From Bacteroidota bacterium (GTDB taxonomy: Bacteria; Bacteroidota; Bacteroidia; Flavobacteriales; Flavobacteriaceae): DNA of 13,107 bases. Under the pieces are notes generated by a model that ran no database searches, was not told the DNA's origin, and saw only the letters and a list, made by a program, of their open reading frames with translations. The stretch spans positions 1 to 13,107 of the forward strand of contig JAJYTI010000047.1 in assembly GCA_021793135.1 (NCBI GenBank), given 5' to 3'. Below are positions 1-7,523 of the stretch, one piece after another. How positions within the stretch are numbered: the stretch's first letter is position 1; the number at the start of each line of letters is the position of its first letter. Made by a program: the position numbers and the translations under genes.

Positions 1-361
1 ATCTTAAAAATTTAAAGTCTTGCTTTATTCCATTTGTAAGAAAGGCGATGAATAATAACACAAGAGGTATTCCTATAATTGACCAACGAATATACTTACC
101 AATCTTATGCCAATTATTCTGTAACTGTAGATTACGAATGTAGATAAAATACGTTAATGTTTGCCCGAACATTATAGGTGCATCCTTTCGATAAAACCCA
201 TAAATAAATAATAAAATAGCACCAAGTAAACTCAGTATCCAAAATATGCTGGGTGTTACTATCTTTTTATTTTTCTCTGATAGAAACCACTGTATTAACA
301 GTCGAGCAGAGAAGAGAAGTTGAGCGCTGAATCCAATGCCATAAATCAAAAAATCACTCAT
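1..361 (-). CDS. LAB_N (lipid-A-disaccharide synthase N-terminal-like) membrane protein, 3' end off window
   Basis: Reading the minus strand from the ATG at 361 gives an open frame of 120 codons that is still open at the left edge, so the C-terminus is missing or lies just outside. The protein has the stand-alone LAB_N pattern: FSARLLIQW around residues 17-25, SEKNK at 28-32, P37 followed by FWILSL at 40-45, and GQTLTYFIYIRN at 66-77. About three or four hydrophobic helices are visible (roughly 4-26, 38-56, 64-76, 91-110). In some bacteria this domain is fused to or annotated with LpxB, but stand-alone copies are small membrane proteins of unclear activity, often found beside DPM1-like glycosyltransferases. 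The start overlaps the glycosyltransferase stop as ATGA (358-361), which argues for translational coupling and a shared role in lipid-linked sugar transfer. That role is inferred. Confidence 0.85.
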   Translation of the reverse strand, partial: MSDFLIYGIGFSAQLLFSARLLIQWFLSEKNKKIVTPSIFWILSLLGAILLFIYGFYRKDAPIMFGQTLTYFIYIRNLQLQNNWHKIGKYIRWSIIGIPLVLLFIAFLTNGIKQDFKFLR

Positions 362-1068
362 GATTCTTCCTCGATTTCATATTGGATATATTTTTTTTTC
401 ATCCACAAATAAGCAAAACAATCGATAAAAGGGCCAATTAATCTATTTCGTAAGCCAAATTTTGCTTCTCCCGCCAACCTTGGATAATGTTGTACAGGTA
501 TTTGTTTTACTTTACCATTTTGTAATAAAATCATCGCAGGCAGAAACCTATGTAAACCGCGGAACATCGGAATTTCTTTTGCGTAAGAAGTACGGATTAT
601 TTTTAAAGGACAACCCGTATCTTCCATGCCATCTTTAGTGAAAAGTCTTCTAATTTTATTAGCGATTTTCCCAGATAGTTTCTTTATCCAACTGTCTTTA
701 CGGTTAGCTCGAATGCCAGTTACTAATTCAAATTCATTTCTATAATAAAGTAGTTTTTCAAAGTCGAATGGAGAGGTTTGTAAGTCTGCATCCATATAAG
801 CTACATAAGTGGTATTCACATTATCGAATCCTGCTTTTAATGCAGCACTAAGTCCGTAATTTTTTTTAAAATGTATAGCTTTAAATTTGGTGTTCTTTTT
901 ACATATTTCTTTGATTAACTGTTTACTTTTATCTGTAGATCCATCATTAATTAACAGAGCATTTGTAGGTAGACTTGCTATTTCTATGTAGGCATTTAAC
1001 TCAGTATATAAACGAGAAAGATTATCTTCTTCATTGTATATAGGAATAAGTATTGTTAGGTTTTCCAT
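358..1068 (-). CDS. Family 2 glycosyltransferase, dolichol/polyprenyl-phosphate sugar synthase-like
   Basis: The 236-residue protein has a GT-A fold signature: ILIPIYNEEDNL at the N-terminus (6-17), NDGSTDKS at 41-48, and the metal-binding DxD as MDADLQ at 92-97 (D93, D95). It also has GCPLKIIR at 152-159 and HRFLPAMI at 173-180, typical of the DPM1-like group that transfers a sugar from a nucleotide donor to a polyprenyl phosphate at the cytoplasmic face of the membrane. No C-terminal transmembrane pair is present, unlike GtrB/ArnC-type enzymes, and the length matches the soluble DPM1 type. The adjacent LAB_N membrane protein starts within its stop codon and may be its membrane partner (inference). 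Only 38 nt separate it from meaB upstream, so it may be read from the meaB promoter. The sugar and the acceptor cannot be told from sequence. Confidence 0.9.
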   Translation of the reverse strand: MENLTILIPIYNEEDNLSRLYTELNAYIEIASLPTNALLINDGSTDKSKQLIKEICKKNTKFKAIHFKKNYGLSAALKAGFDNVNTTYVAYMDADLQTSPFDFEKLLYYRNEFELVTGIRANRKDSWIKKLSGKIANKIRRLFTKDGMEDTGCPLKIIRTSYAKEIPMFRGLHRFLPAMILLQNGKVKQIPVQHYPRLAGEAKFGLRNRLIGPFIDCFAYLWMKKKYIQYEIEEES

Positions 1069-1106
1069 ATCGGAATTAATGGAGTGTAATGATGACTTAA
1101 TTTGAA

Positions 1107-2183
1107 TTATAAATCCAGAAGATATTGTGCGGCTTCAAATGGAGTGAGCTTTTGTTCTTCCACTGCCTTTATTTTATCATCTATAACTTTCTTCACTTCT
1201 GGTTTTGCATAGAATCTTTGTTTTAACTGTTCTTCTATAGTTTGCATTAACCAAAATCTATTTTGCTCTTTTCGTCTCGCTTCAAAAGATTTATTTTCTT
1301 TGGTAAGAGATTTATATGATTCTATTTTCTCCCAAACCTTATCTATACCTTTATTATGCAGTCCGCTACAAGTTAGGGTAGTAGGCTTCCATCCAGTTGC
1401 CTTTTCTGGATATAGCTTTAATGCTCTGTTGAATTCTGCTTTAGCTCTTCGTGCAGGTACTTCATTATCCCCATCCGCTTTATTTATTAATATTAGATCA
1501 GCCATTTCCATAATCCCACGCTTTATGCCTTGTAGTTCATCTCCTGCACCAGCTAATTTTAGCAGTAAGAAGAAGTCTGTCATAGAATGTACAATGGTTT
1601 CACTTTGTCCTACACCTACTGTCTCTACCAATATGTGTGTAAAGCCAGCTGCCTCACATAATATAATAGTTTCTCTAGTTTTTCTGGCAACACCGCCTAA
1701 AGAGGATCCTGCAGGAGACGGCCGAATGATGGCATTAGGGTCTTTGGCAAGTAATTCCATTCGTGTTTTATCTCCTAAAATACTTCCTTTAGTAATAGAG
1801 CTACTAGGATCTACCGCTAGTACGGCCACTTTATATCCTTTAGAGGTGAGTAACTTTCCAAAACTTTCTATAAAAGTACTTTTTCCGACACCTGGTACTC
1901 CCGTAATACCAATTCGGATAGAAGGTTTATTAGCAGATAGACATCTGTGTAGAATGTCTTTAGCTAATTCTTGATGTTTATGTGCAGTACTTTCTATAAT
2001 AGTAATAGCTTGACTTAAAGCTACCATATCTCCATCAATAACGCGTTGTGCAAGTTCAGATGAATCGATACTCGTTTTCGATTTGCTTTTTAAATCTTTT
2101 ATTCTGTTGATATTTAAAGCATTGGGGCGATTAACGCCATCTTTTTCTTGCAAAGCACTTTTATGTTTGTCGAATTTGTTCAA
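1107..2183 (-). CDS. meaB: MeaB/ArgK family GTPase, methylmalonyl-CoA mutase chaperone
   Basis: The 358-residue protein has the SIMIBI G-protein motifs of MeaB: Walker A GVPGVGKST at 95-103, VDPSSSITKGS from 124, RPSPAGSSLGGVARKTRE around 154-171, the switch/Walker B segment ETVGVGQSE at 187-195, and the guanine-specificity motif NKAD at 234-237. MeaB uses GTP to gate cofactor loading and protect adenosylcobalamin-dependent methylmalonyl-CoA mutase from inactivation. The mutase is not in the window, but a cobalamin adenosyltransferase lies at 6852-7427. The start is unusual: the frame opens after a TAA at 2192-2190 and contains no ATG before codon 53, which is already inside the conserved helical region. 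A TTG at 2183 (or the TTG at codon 11) is therefore the likely start. It is transcribed divergently from ohr. Confidence 0.93.
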   Translation of the reverse strand: MNKFDKHKSALQEKDGVNRPNALNINRIKDLKSKSKTSIDSSELAQRVIDGDMVALSQAITIIESTAHKHQELAKDILHRCLSANKPSIRIGITGVPGVGKSTFIESFGKLLTSKGYKVAVLAVDPSSSITKGSILGDKTRMELLAKDPNAIIRPSPAGSSLGGVARKTRETIILCEAAGFTHILVETVGVGQSETIVHSMTDFFLLLKLAGAGDELQGIKRGIMEMADLILINKADGDNEVPARRAKAEFNRALKLYPEKATGWKPTTLTCSGLHNKGIDKVWEKIESYKSLTKENKSFEARRKEQNRFWLMQTIEEQLKQRFYAKPEVKKVIDDKIKAVEEQKLTPFEAAQYLLDL

Positions 2184-2279
2184 GTTATGTTAAATCTATA
2201 TAAAGTATAGTGAATGTGAGTTGTTATCCATAAAAGTTAGTTTAACTTTAGATTATAAATATACTTAAAAAATAAACTT
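2184..2279. promoter_or_regulatory. Divergent meaB/ohr promoter region with inverted repeat
   Basis: This 96-bp region separates divergently transcribed meaB and ohr. On the plus strand TTG (2221-2223), 19 nt, then TAACTTTA (2243-2250) fits the Bacteroidota TTG / TAnnTTTG promoter with one mismatch in the downstream element; it would start transcription about 24 nt before the ohr ATG. The downstream element is half of an inverted repeat, AAAGTTA (2233-2239), 3 nt, TAACTTT (2243-2249). Its other half, read on the minus strand as TAACTTTT (2239-2232), resembles a meaB -7 element but lacks a TTG at the right distance. Symmetry at the start point could also be an operator. The promoter is a sequence match; regulation is inferred. 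Confidence 0.45.
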
Positions 2280-2714
2280 ATGGAAACATTACACACAGTA
2301 AGAGTTATTGCAACGGGAGGACGCAATGGTCGAGTCCAGTCGGAAAACGGAAGTATTCGTTTGCCGCTTTCTTCCGTTGGTAGCTTTGGAACGAACTATC
2401 GTGAAGGTACTAATTCCGAGCAATTATTTGGTGCAGCTTATGGTGCCTGCTTTTCTGGTTTGCTACAACTTGTCGCAGAGCAATTGCAAATTAAATTACA
2501 GCCTAACTTCTCGGTTACTTCTAATGTGAGTTTACAAAAAGATAATAGTAGTAAGCTCCGTTTAAAAGTATCATTAGACTGTTATCTGCCTAATCTAACC
2601 GAAGAAGAGGCAACCAAATTAATTAAGACAGCACACGATATGTGTCCGTATACTAATGCGATGCAGGATAATGCAACTATTGATATTCGATGGTTAAACA
2701 CGGATAAAGAATAA
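2280..2714 (+). CDS. ohr: Organic hydroperoxide resistance protein, Ohr/OsmC family
   Basis: The 144-residue protein matches the Ohr branch of the OsmC superfamily in length and in its active-site residues: R18 in GRNGRVQ, E47 in SEQLFGAAYGACF, the reactive C57, and the resolving C122 in MCPYTNAM. Ohr is a homodimeric, lipoyl-dependent thiol peroxidase that reduces organic and fatty-acid hydroperoxides in the cytoplasm. The ATG at 2280 gives the expected short N-terminus and lies about 30 nt after a promoter-like TAACTTTA box. It is the only plus-strand gene in the window. No OhrR-type MarR repressor is adjacent, so thiol-responsive control, if any, would come from elsewhere. A third cysteine, C101, is not part of the family's catalytic pair. 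Confidence 0.95.
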   Translation: METLHTVRVIATGGRNGRVQSENGSIRLPLSSVGSFGTNYREGTNSEQLFGAAYGACFSGLLQLVAEQLQIKLQPNFSVTSNVSLQKDNSSKLRLKVSLDCYLPNLTEEEATKLIKTAHDMCPYTNAMQDNATIDIRWLNTDKE

Positions 2715-2777
2715 GTTGGGTTTAATCGTAATACGTTTGAATATTTTCTTCCCCATAATTAGAATTCTATAATTACA

Positions 2778-2800
2778 ATGTTATTCATTTCGAATAACAT
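2778..2800. repeat. Inverted repeat downstream of ohr
   Basis: ATGTTATTC (2778-2786), a 5-nt loop, and GAATAACAT (2792-2800) form a perfect 9-bp hairpin 63 nt after the ohr stop codon. No T-run follows on the plus strand, so it is a poor classical intrinsic terminator. It may still mark the 3' end of the ohr transcript or stabilise it. The rest of the 218-bp convergent spacer (2715-2932) shows no coding potential that I can support apart from the terminator at 2881-2912. Confidence 0.35.
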
Positions 2801-2868
2801 CTATTCCCCTAAACCGATCTTAACAAGTCGAGCTTAGAAAGTATATATTTTAAGATTTGACTTTGGAG

Positions 2869-2912
2869 TTTTTTTAATAAAAAAATCCCCTCTCTTGTAG
2901 AAAGGGGATTTT
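2869..2912 (-). terminator. Intrinsic terminator of secA (possibly bidirectional)
   Basis: AAAATCCCC (2882-2890) and GGGGATTTT (2904-2912) pair around a 13-nt loop. On the minus strand the hairpin starts about 20 nt after the secA stop and is followed by a long T-run (complement of 2878-2887) and more A/T-rich sequence down to 2869. That is the form of a Rho-independent terminator for secA. On the plus strand the tail is only TTTTAAATTT, so it could also stop ohr transcripts, less efficiently. Confidence 0.75.
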
Positions 2913-2932
2913 AAATTTATCAAGGGATTTTT

Positions 2933-5900
2933 TTACTCTACTAGCACCCATTCATTTGCTTCGATAAGCGCTTCTGCATGTTTGTATTTAATCTCTTTCT
3001 TCTCTCCAGTTTTTATATTCTGAATAGTAACACGATCATTTCTACCAATTTTTGGTTTGTCTCTAACAATAGTTTCGGTTACTTGTTGCTGTTGAGGTTG
3101 TGTGCTTTGTCCAGCTTGTCTTGCTTGCTCTGCACGCTCATCCATATTAAGCACTTCTTCCTTTTGAGTTTCTAACTTCTCTTTAGGCTTGCGCACTTGC
3201 TGTGCATCTTTAATTTGCTCTTGATCTTGTTTTGGTAATTCTCCTTTAAACAAGAAAGAAAGGATGTCTTTATTTACATTGTCAAGCATTTGCTTGAATA
3301 ATTCGAACGCTTCAAACTTGTAAATTAGCAACGGATCTTTTTGTTCGTGAACCGCTAATTGAACGGATTGCTTTAGCTCGTCCATTTTACGTAGATGCGT
3401 TTTCCATGCATCATCCATTATTGCTAAAGTAATGTTCTTTTCGAAGTCTAAAACTAGCTGTTTTCCTTGTGTTTCGTATGCTTTTTCTAAATCGGTAGCA
3501 ACATTAAGAGTTTTTACCCCATCAGTAAATGGAACTAATATACGTTTAAACTTGTCGCGATGATTCTCATATACATTTTCGATAACTGGGAAAGCAAGCG
3601 CAGCATTTTGAGCCATTTTTTCTTCGTAATGACGATATGCAGCTTGGTAAACTTTACCAGCGATTTCTGTGCTAGATAATTTATCAAACTCAGCTTGACT
3701 TACTGGAGAAACCATTGCAAAGTAACGCATGAGTTCAAACTCAAAGTTCTTATAGTCATGCGATGCTTTATTGAATTCAACAATGGATTCTGAAGTATCG
3801 TAAATCATATTTGCAATATCGATTTGCAGACGCTCACCGAATAATGCATTATAACGACGTTTGTATACAACTTCACGTTGTGCGTTCATAACATCATCAT
3901 ATTCTAATAGACGCTTACGAACACCAAAGTTGTTCTCTTCTACCTTTTTCTGTGCACGCTCAATAGATTTTGAAATAATAGGGCTTTGAATAACTTCCCC
4001 TTCTTTCAGTCCACCGAAGCGGTCCATGGCTTTAAATATTTTGTCGCCGCCAAATAAACGCATTAGGTTGTCCTCTAAGGATACATAGAACTGAGAGCTT
4101 CCTGGATCACCTTGACGACCACTACGTCCACGCAACTGTCTGTCAACACGACGAGAATCATGTCGTTCTGTACCGATAATAGCAAGACCACCAGCTGCTT
4201 TTACTTCATCGCTTAATTTAATGTCTGTACCACGACCCGCCATATTGGTAGCAATAGTTACAATACCTGCCTTACCAGCTTCTGCAACAATTTCTGCTTC
4301 CTTTTGGTGACGTTTAGCATTCAGTACATTGTGTTTTATACCACGCATGTTAAGCATACGGCTTAATAGCTCAGAAATTTCTACTGAAGTTGTACCTATA
4401 AGAACTGGACGTCCAGCTTCAGAAAGGTTTACAACTTCGTCTATTACCGCATTATATTTTTCACGCTTGGTTTTATAAACCTTATCTTGTCTATCATCTC
4501 TGGCAATTGGGCGATTGGTAGGAATTTCCATCACATCCAATTCGTAGATTTCCCATAACTCACCAGCTTCTGTAGTTGCCGTACCAGTCATACCAGATAG
4601 TTTGCGGTACATACGGAAGTAATTCTGTAAAGTTACAGTTGCAAAAGTTTGAGTAGCTGCTTCAATTTTTACATTCTCTTTAGCTTCAATTGCTTGGTGT
4701 AATCCGTCGCTATAACGTCTACCGTCCATGATACGTCCTGTTTGTTCGTCAACAATCATTACTTTGTTGTCCATCACTACATAAGCCGTATCTTTTTCAA
4801 ATAGAGTGTAAGCACGTAATAATTGGTTTAATGTGTGAATACGTTCACTCTTTACACCAAAGTCACGGAACAGCTCTTCTTTTTCCTTAGCTTCTTCTTC
4901 TGGAGACAGTTTTTTAGCTTCAATCTTAGCTATTTCTGTTCCCATTTCTGGCATGATAAAGAAGTTAGGGTCATCTTTTCCAGAAAGTACCTCGATTCCT
5001 TTATCTGTTAGGTCTATTTGATTGTTCTGCTCTTCAATAACAAAGTAAAGCTCTTCATCTACGATAGGCATTTCTTTGTTATTGTCTTGCATATAATAGT
5101 TTTCTGTTTTCTGCAAGATAGCGCGCATACCTTCTTCTGAAAGGAATTTAATTAATGCACTATTTTTTGGAAGACCACGATATACTCTCAATAGTAAGAA
5201 TCCACCTTCTTTTTCGTTTCCTTCAGCAATTTTCTTTTTAGCTTCTGCTAATACTCCTGTAAGATAACGACGTTGTAGATTTACTAAATTTTCTATCTGA
5301 GGTTTTAATTCATTAAACTCATGACGATCTCCTTCAGGAACTGGTCCTGAAATAATAAGAGGTGTTCTCGCATCATCGATTAATACCGAGTCTACCTCAT
5401 CGACTATCGCATAGTGATGTGGGCGTTGCACCAAATCTTCTGGTGAGTGGGCCATGTTATCACGTAGGTAGTCAAAACCAAATTCGTTATTGGTACCGTA
5501 GGTAATGTCAGAATTGTATGCTTTTCTACGGCTAGCAGAGTTAGGGCGGTGTTTGTCAATACAGTCTACACTTAAACCATGGAATTCAAATAATGGTCCC
5601 ATCCACTCACTATCTCTTTTAGCAAGATAATCGTTTACCGTTACTAGGTGTACTCCTTTTCCTGCTAATGCATTAAGATATACTGGTAGGGTAGCCACTA
5701 ATGTTTTACCCTCTCCCGTTTGCATTTCTGCTACTTTACCTTGATGTAGCGCAACTCCACCTATAAGCTGAACGTCATAATGAATCATATTCCAAGTCAT
5801 TTGACTTCCAGCAGCTTCCCATGAGTTTTTCCAGATAGCCTTATCCTCTTCGATGGTGACATAATCTTTGGATCCAGATAGCTCTCTATCAAAAGCAGTA

Positions 5901-6298
5901 GCTGTAACTTCTAGAGTTTCATTTTCAGTAAAGCGTTTTGCCGTTTCTTTGATAACAGCAAATGCTTCTGGAAGAATTCTATCTAGAGTTTTTCGCTCTT
6001 CTTCGTAGCTTTTGTCTTTTAGGTCGTCTATCTTTTTATATAGAACCTCTTTGTCATCGATGTTAGATGAGTTATCTGCCTGTGCTTGCAATTTTGCGAT
6101 TTCGGCTTGAATGTCTTTTTGAGCATCTTGAATAATTTGCCTAAATTCATCCGATTTCGCACGTAACTCATCTAATGAGAGTTTTGCTATGCTTGGTTCT
6201 AACTTTTTAATCTCATCGATTATAGGTTGGATCTCCTTGATGTCTTTTTTGGATTTATCTCCAACGAAAATTTTTAATATGGTGTCTAAAAATCCCAT
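2933..6298 (-). CDS. secA: Preprotein translocase ATPase SecA, Bacteroidota type
   Basis: SecA is the motor that drives unfolded preproteins through SecYEG. The 1121-residue protein shows Walker A MQTGEGKTL at 192-200, Walker B VDEVDSVLID at 299-308, RTPLIISG at 311-318, IVDEQTGR at 515-522, KLSGMTGTA at 566-574, TNMAGRGTDI at 684-693, and the arginine-finger block ERHDSRRVDRQLRGRSGRQG at 711-730. It is about 220 residues longer than E. coli SecA. Extra sequence lies between the N-terminal helix and Walker A (a charged coiled-coil-like stretch around 58-106 and a second insert around 124-172), in the preprotein-binding region (about 320-490), and at the C-terminus. The usual CxC...HC zinc-binding SecB-interaction tail is absent. 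Instead a Q-rich linker (1060-1075) leads to a short domain ending EWVLVE. The ATG at 6298 gives the usual MGFL-type N-terminus. Single gene with its own terminator. Confidence 0.98.
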   Translation of the reverse strand: MGFLDTILKIFVGDKSKKDIKEIQPIIDEIKKLEPSIAKLSLDELRAKSDEFRQIIQDAQKDIQAEIAKLQAQADNSSNIDDKEVLYKKIDDLKDKSYEEERKTLDRILPEAFAVIKETAKRFTENETLEVTATAFDRELSGSKDYVTIEEDKAIWKNSWEAAGSQMTWNMIHYDVQLIGGVALHQGKVAEMQTGEGKTLVATLPVYLNALAGKGVHLVTVNDYLAKRDSEWMGPLFEFHGLSVDCIDKHRPNSASRRKAYNSDITYGTNNEFGFDYLRDNMAHSPEDLVQRPHHYAIVDEVDSVLIDDARTPLIISGPVPEGDRHEFNELKPQIENLVNLQRRYLTGVLAEAKKKIAEGNEKEGGFLLLRVYRGLPKNSALIKFLSEEGMRAILQKTENYYMQDNNKEMPIVDEELYFVIEEQNNQIDLTDKGIEVLSGKDDPNFFIMPEMGTEIAKIEAKKLSPEEEAKEKEELFRDFGVKSERIHTLNQLLRAYTLFEKDTAYVVMDNKVMIVDEQTGRIMDGRRYSDGLHQAIEAKENVKIEAATQTFATVTLQNYFRMYRKLSGMTGTATTEAGELWEIYELDVMEIPTNRPIARDDRQDKVYKTKREKYNAVIDEVVNLSEAGRPVLIGTTSVEISELLSRMLNMRGIKHNVLNAKRHQKEAEIVAEAGKAGIVTIATNMAGRGTDIKLSDEVKAAGGLAIIGTERHDSRRVDRQLRGRSGRQGDPGSSQFYVSLEDNLMRLFGGDKIFKAMDRFGGLKEGEVIQSPIISKSIERAQKKVEENNFGVRKRLLEYDDVMNAQREVVYKRRYNALFGERLQIDIANMIYDTSESIVEFNKASHDYKNFEFELMRYFAMVSPVSQAEFDKLSSTEIAGKVYQAAYRHYEEKMAQNAALAFPVIENVYENHRDKFKRILVPFTDGVKTLNVATDLEKAYETQGKQLVLDFEKNITLAIMDDAWKTHLRKMDELKQSVQLAVHEQKDPLLIYKFEAFELFKQMLDNVNKDILSFLFKGELPKQDQEQIKDAQQVRKPKEKLETQKEEVLNMDERAEQARQAGQSTQPQQQQVTETIVRDKPKIGRNDRVTIQNIKTGEKKEIKYKHAEALIEANEWVLVE

Positions 6299-6383
6299 AG
6301 GTAAAGGTGTTGTTTTTAAGCTTTACTAATTGTTAAGTTAAGCTAAGTGTAATAGGGGGTAAGCATTCCGCTTTTGTCTAGTG

Positions 6384-6414
6384 CAAAATAATACAAAAAT
6401 TAGACGTTACCCAA
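6384..6414 (-). promoter_or_regulatory. Candidate secA promoter
   Basis: Read on the minus strand, TTG (6414-6412), 20 nt, then TTATTTTG (6391-6384) fits the Bacteroidota TTG / TAnnTTTG pattern with one mismatch, at the usually conserved A. It lies about 85 nt upstream of the secA ATG, in a 196-bp gap that otherwise contains only the DUF2795 terminator. The mismatch keeps confidence low. Confidence 0.3.
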
Positions 6415-6445
6415 CTATTTTAGTTCTCACATCCTAAATAAAAGG

Positions 6446-6482
6446 CATAAAAAAAGTCTCTATGCATAGAGACTTTTTTATG
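6446..6482 (-). terminator. Intrinsic terminator after DUF2795 gene
   Basis: A near-perfect 37-bp palindrome: CAT, seven A, GTCTC (6446-6460), the self-complementary TATGCATA (6461-6468), then GAGAC, six T, ATG (6469-6482). On the minus strand it begins 12 nt after the DUF2795 stop and ends in a T-run, so it is a strong Rho-independent terminator that isolates this gene from secA. The symmetry would let it act in both directions, but no plus-strand gene approaches it. Confidence 0.85.
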
Positions 6483-6494
6483 TATACTTAAATA

Positions 6495-6719
6495 TTAATA
6501 TTCATCCTCATTCCACAGAAAGTCTTCATCTGTAGGATAATCTGGCCAAATTTCTTCAATAGAATCATAAGAATCACCCTCTTCGTCTTCTATTGCTTGT
6601 AGGTTTTCCACTACTTCTAGAGGTGCTCCCGTACGGATTGCATAATCAATTAATTCATCCTTTGTAGCAGGCCATGGTGCATCACTTAAATAAGATGCTA
6701 ATTCTAAAGTCCAGTACAT
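6495..6719 (-). CDS. DUF2795 domain protein
   Basis: The 74-residue acidic protein matches the DUF2795 pattern: L-E-x-A-x-Y-L near the N-terminus, APWPATKDELIDYAIRTGAP at 14-33, then LEVVENLQ and a strongly acidic tail rich in D, E, W and Y. No function is established for the family; the small size, the absence of a signal peptide and the helical hairpin-like middle suggest a cytoplasmic binding or regulatory protein (inference). It has its own promoter 25 nt upstream and its own strong terminator, so it is probably a single-gene transcript, possibly abundant. The ATG at 6719 is the only plausible start. Confidence 0.88.
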   Translation of the reverse strand: MYWTLELASYLSDAPWPATKDELIDYAIRTGAPLEVVENLQAIEDEEGDSYDSIEEIWPDYPTDEDFLWNEDEY

Positions 6720-6744
6720 ACCACTAATTATTTTAATGTTTTTG

Positions 6745-6774
6745 CAAAAATAAAATTATTTGTGACTAATGCAA
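6745..6774 (-). promoter_or_regulatory. Promoter of DUF2795 gene, consensus Bacteroidota type
   Basis: On the minus strand TTG (6774-6772), exactly 19 nt, then TATTTTTG (6752-6745) matches the Bacteroidota/Flavobacterium TTG-N19-TAnnTTTG promoter at every defined base. The downstream element ends 25 nt before the ATG, giving an untranslated leader of about 20 nt. This is the best promoter match I found in the window. The rest of 6720-6851 shows nothing else. Confidence 0.65.
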
Positions 6775-6851
6775 GTTAAATTATCGAATATTGTTATTCA
6801 AAGTTTAATAAGAACGTATTTACATGTCGAAATCCAGTAAATACCTTGCAT

Positions 6852-7427
6852 TTAGAGTTTTTCGGGTATCCACTTAATTTCCTCAGCTTGTGTAGAATGA
6901 GTCAATTTTCGTGCCAACACAAATAAGTAATCGGATAATCTATTCAAATATTGAATAACTGTCTGGTCTACTTCTTCGTCTTCTGCCAAATGTGTTGTAA
7001 TTCGTTCTGCACGACGGCAAACACATCTTGAAATATGACAAAATGCCACTATTGTATTGCCACCTGGCAGTACAAAATGGGTGATAGGAGGTAAGTCAGC
7101 ATTCATTCGGTCTATTTCATTCTCAAGAAGTTCTACATCTTCTTCTTGTATTCTAGGAATGTTTAAACGTTCTTTACCGCTTTTTAAAACAGCCTTTTTT
7201 GGGTCGGTGGCTAATATGGCGCCTAATGTAAAAAGCTTGTCTTGAATATGGATTAAAATTTCTTTAGATCTTGGATCTATTTCTGGTTGTGATCGTACCA
7301 TGCCAATGTAGGAATTTAACTCGTCTACAGTGCCGTAACTCTCAATTCGGATATGGTGTTTAGGTACACGGGTTCCTCCAAATAAAGCAGTAGTACCTTT
7401 ATCTCCAGTTTTGGTATATATTTTCAT
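6852..7427 (-). CDS. Cob(I)yrinic acid a,c-diamide adenosyltransferase, PduO type
   Basis: This enzyme transfers the adenosyl group of ATP to cob(I)alamin to make adenosylcobalamin, the cofactor of methylmalonyl-CoA mutase. The 191-residue protein has the PduO-type ATP-binding N-terminus TKTGDKGTT at 5-13, FGGTRVPK at 16-23, YGTVDELNSYIG at 31-42, PGG at 121-123, the CRRAER motif at 137-142, and the C-terminal YLNRLSDYLFVLAR at 160-173. Length and motif order are those of a complete trimeric ATR. It pairs functionally with MeaB encoded at 1107-2183, although ohr, secA and DUF2795 separate them, so the link is a shared pathway and not an operon. The ATG at 7427 places TKTGDKG at the usual distance from the N-terminus. 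Confidence 0.95.
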   Translation of the reverse strand: MKIYTKTGDKGTTALFGGTRVPKHHIRIESYGTVDELNSYIGMVRSQPEIDPRSKEILIHIQDKLFTLGAILATDPKKAVLKSGKERLNIPRIQEEDVELLENEIDRMNADLPPITHFVLPGGNTIVAFCHISRCVCRRAERITTHLAEDEEVDQTVIQYLNRLSDYLFVLARKLTHSTQAEEIKWIPEKL

Positions 7428-7484
7428 AAATGTATGTTGTTGTTTTTCACGTAAACATACAATTATTTTATGGCTATAAGTAGC

Positions 7485-7496
7485 GTTTCTAGAAAC
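7485..7496. repeat. 12-bp palindrome upstream of the adenosyltransferase gene
   Basis: GTTTCTAGAAAC is a perfect palindrome 58-69 nt upstream of the adenosyltransferase ATG, in the 96-bp gap after the 59-residue gene. No T-run follows on the minus strand, so it is not a terminator for the operon at 7524-12124. It could be a dimeric regulator site for the adenosyltransferase gene. I see no cobalamin riboswitch box in this gap, which is also too short for one. Confidence 0.2.
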
Positions 7497-7523
7497 TAAA
7501 TCTTATTTTTTGGTGAAGTGCTT

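Noticed and set aside
1300..1974. 224-codon open frame on the plus strand inside meaB
   Set aside because: It is entirely antisense to a gene with full MeaB motifs, has no family-like pattern and no promoter or spacing support; a shadow frame.
2224..2232. TTATCCATA as a further DnaA box near the ohr promoter
   Set aside because: One mismatch at a conserved position and isolated from other boxes; expected by chance in A+T-rich DNA.
2769..2800. Convergent-region hairpin at 2778-2800 as an ohr intrinsic terminator
   Set aside because: The stem is perfect but A+T rich and no T-run follows on the plus strand, so I list it only as an inverted repeat.
7428..7523. Cobalamin riboswitch upstream of the adenosyltransferase
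   Set aside because: The gap is 96 bp, too short for a full cobalamin riboswitch, and no B12-box-like sequence is visible.
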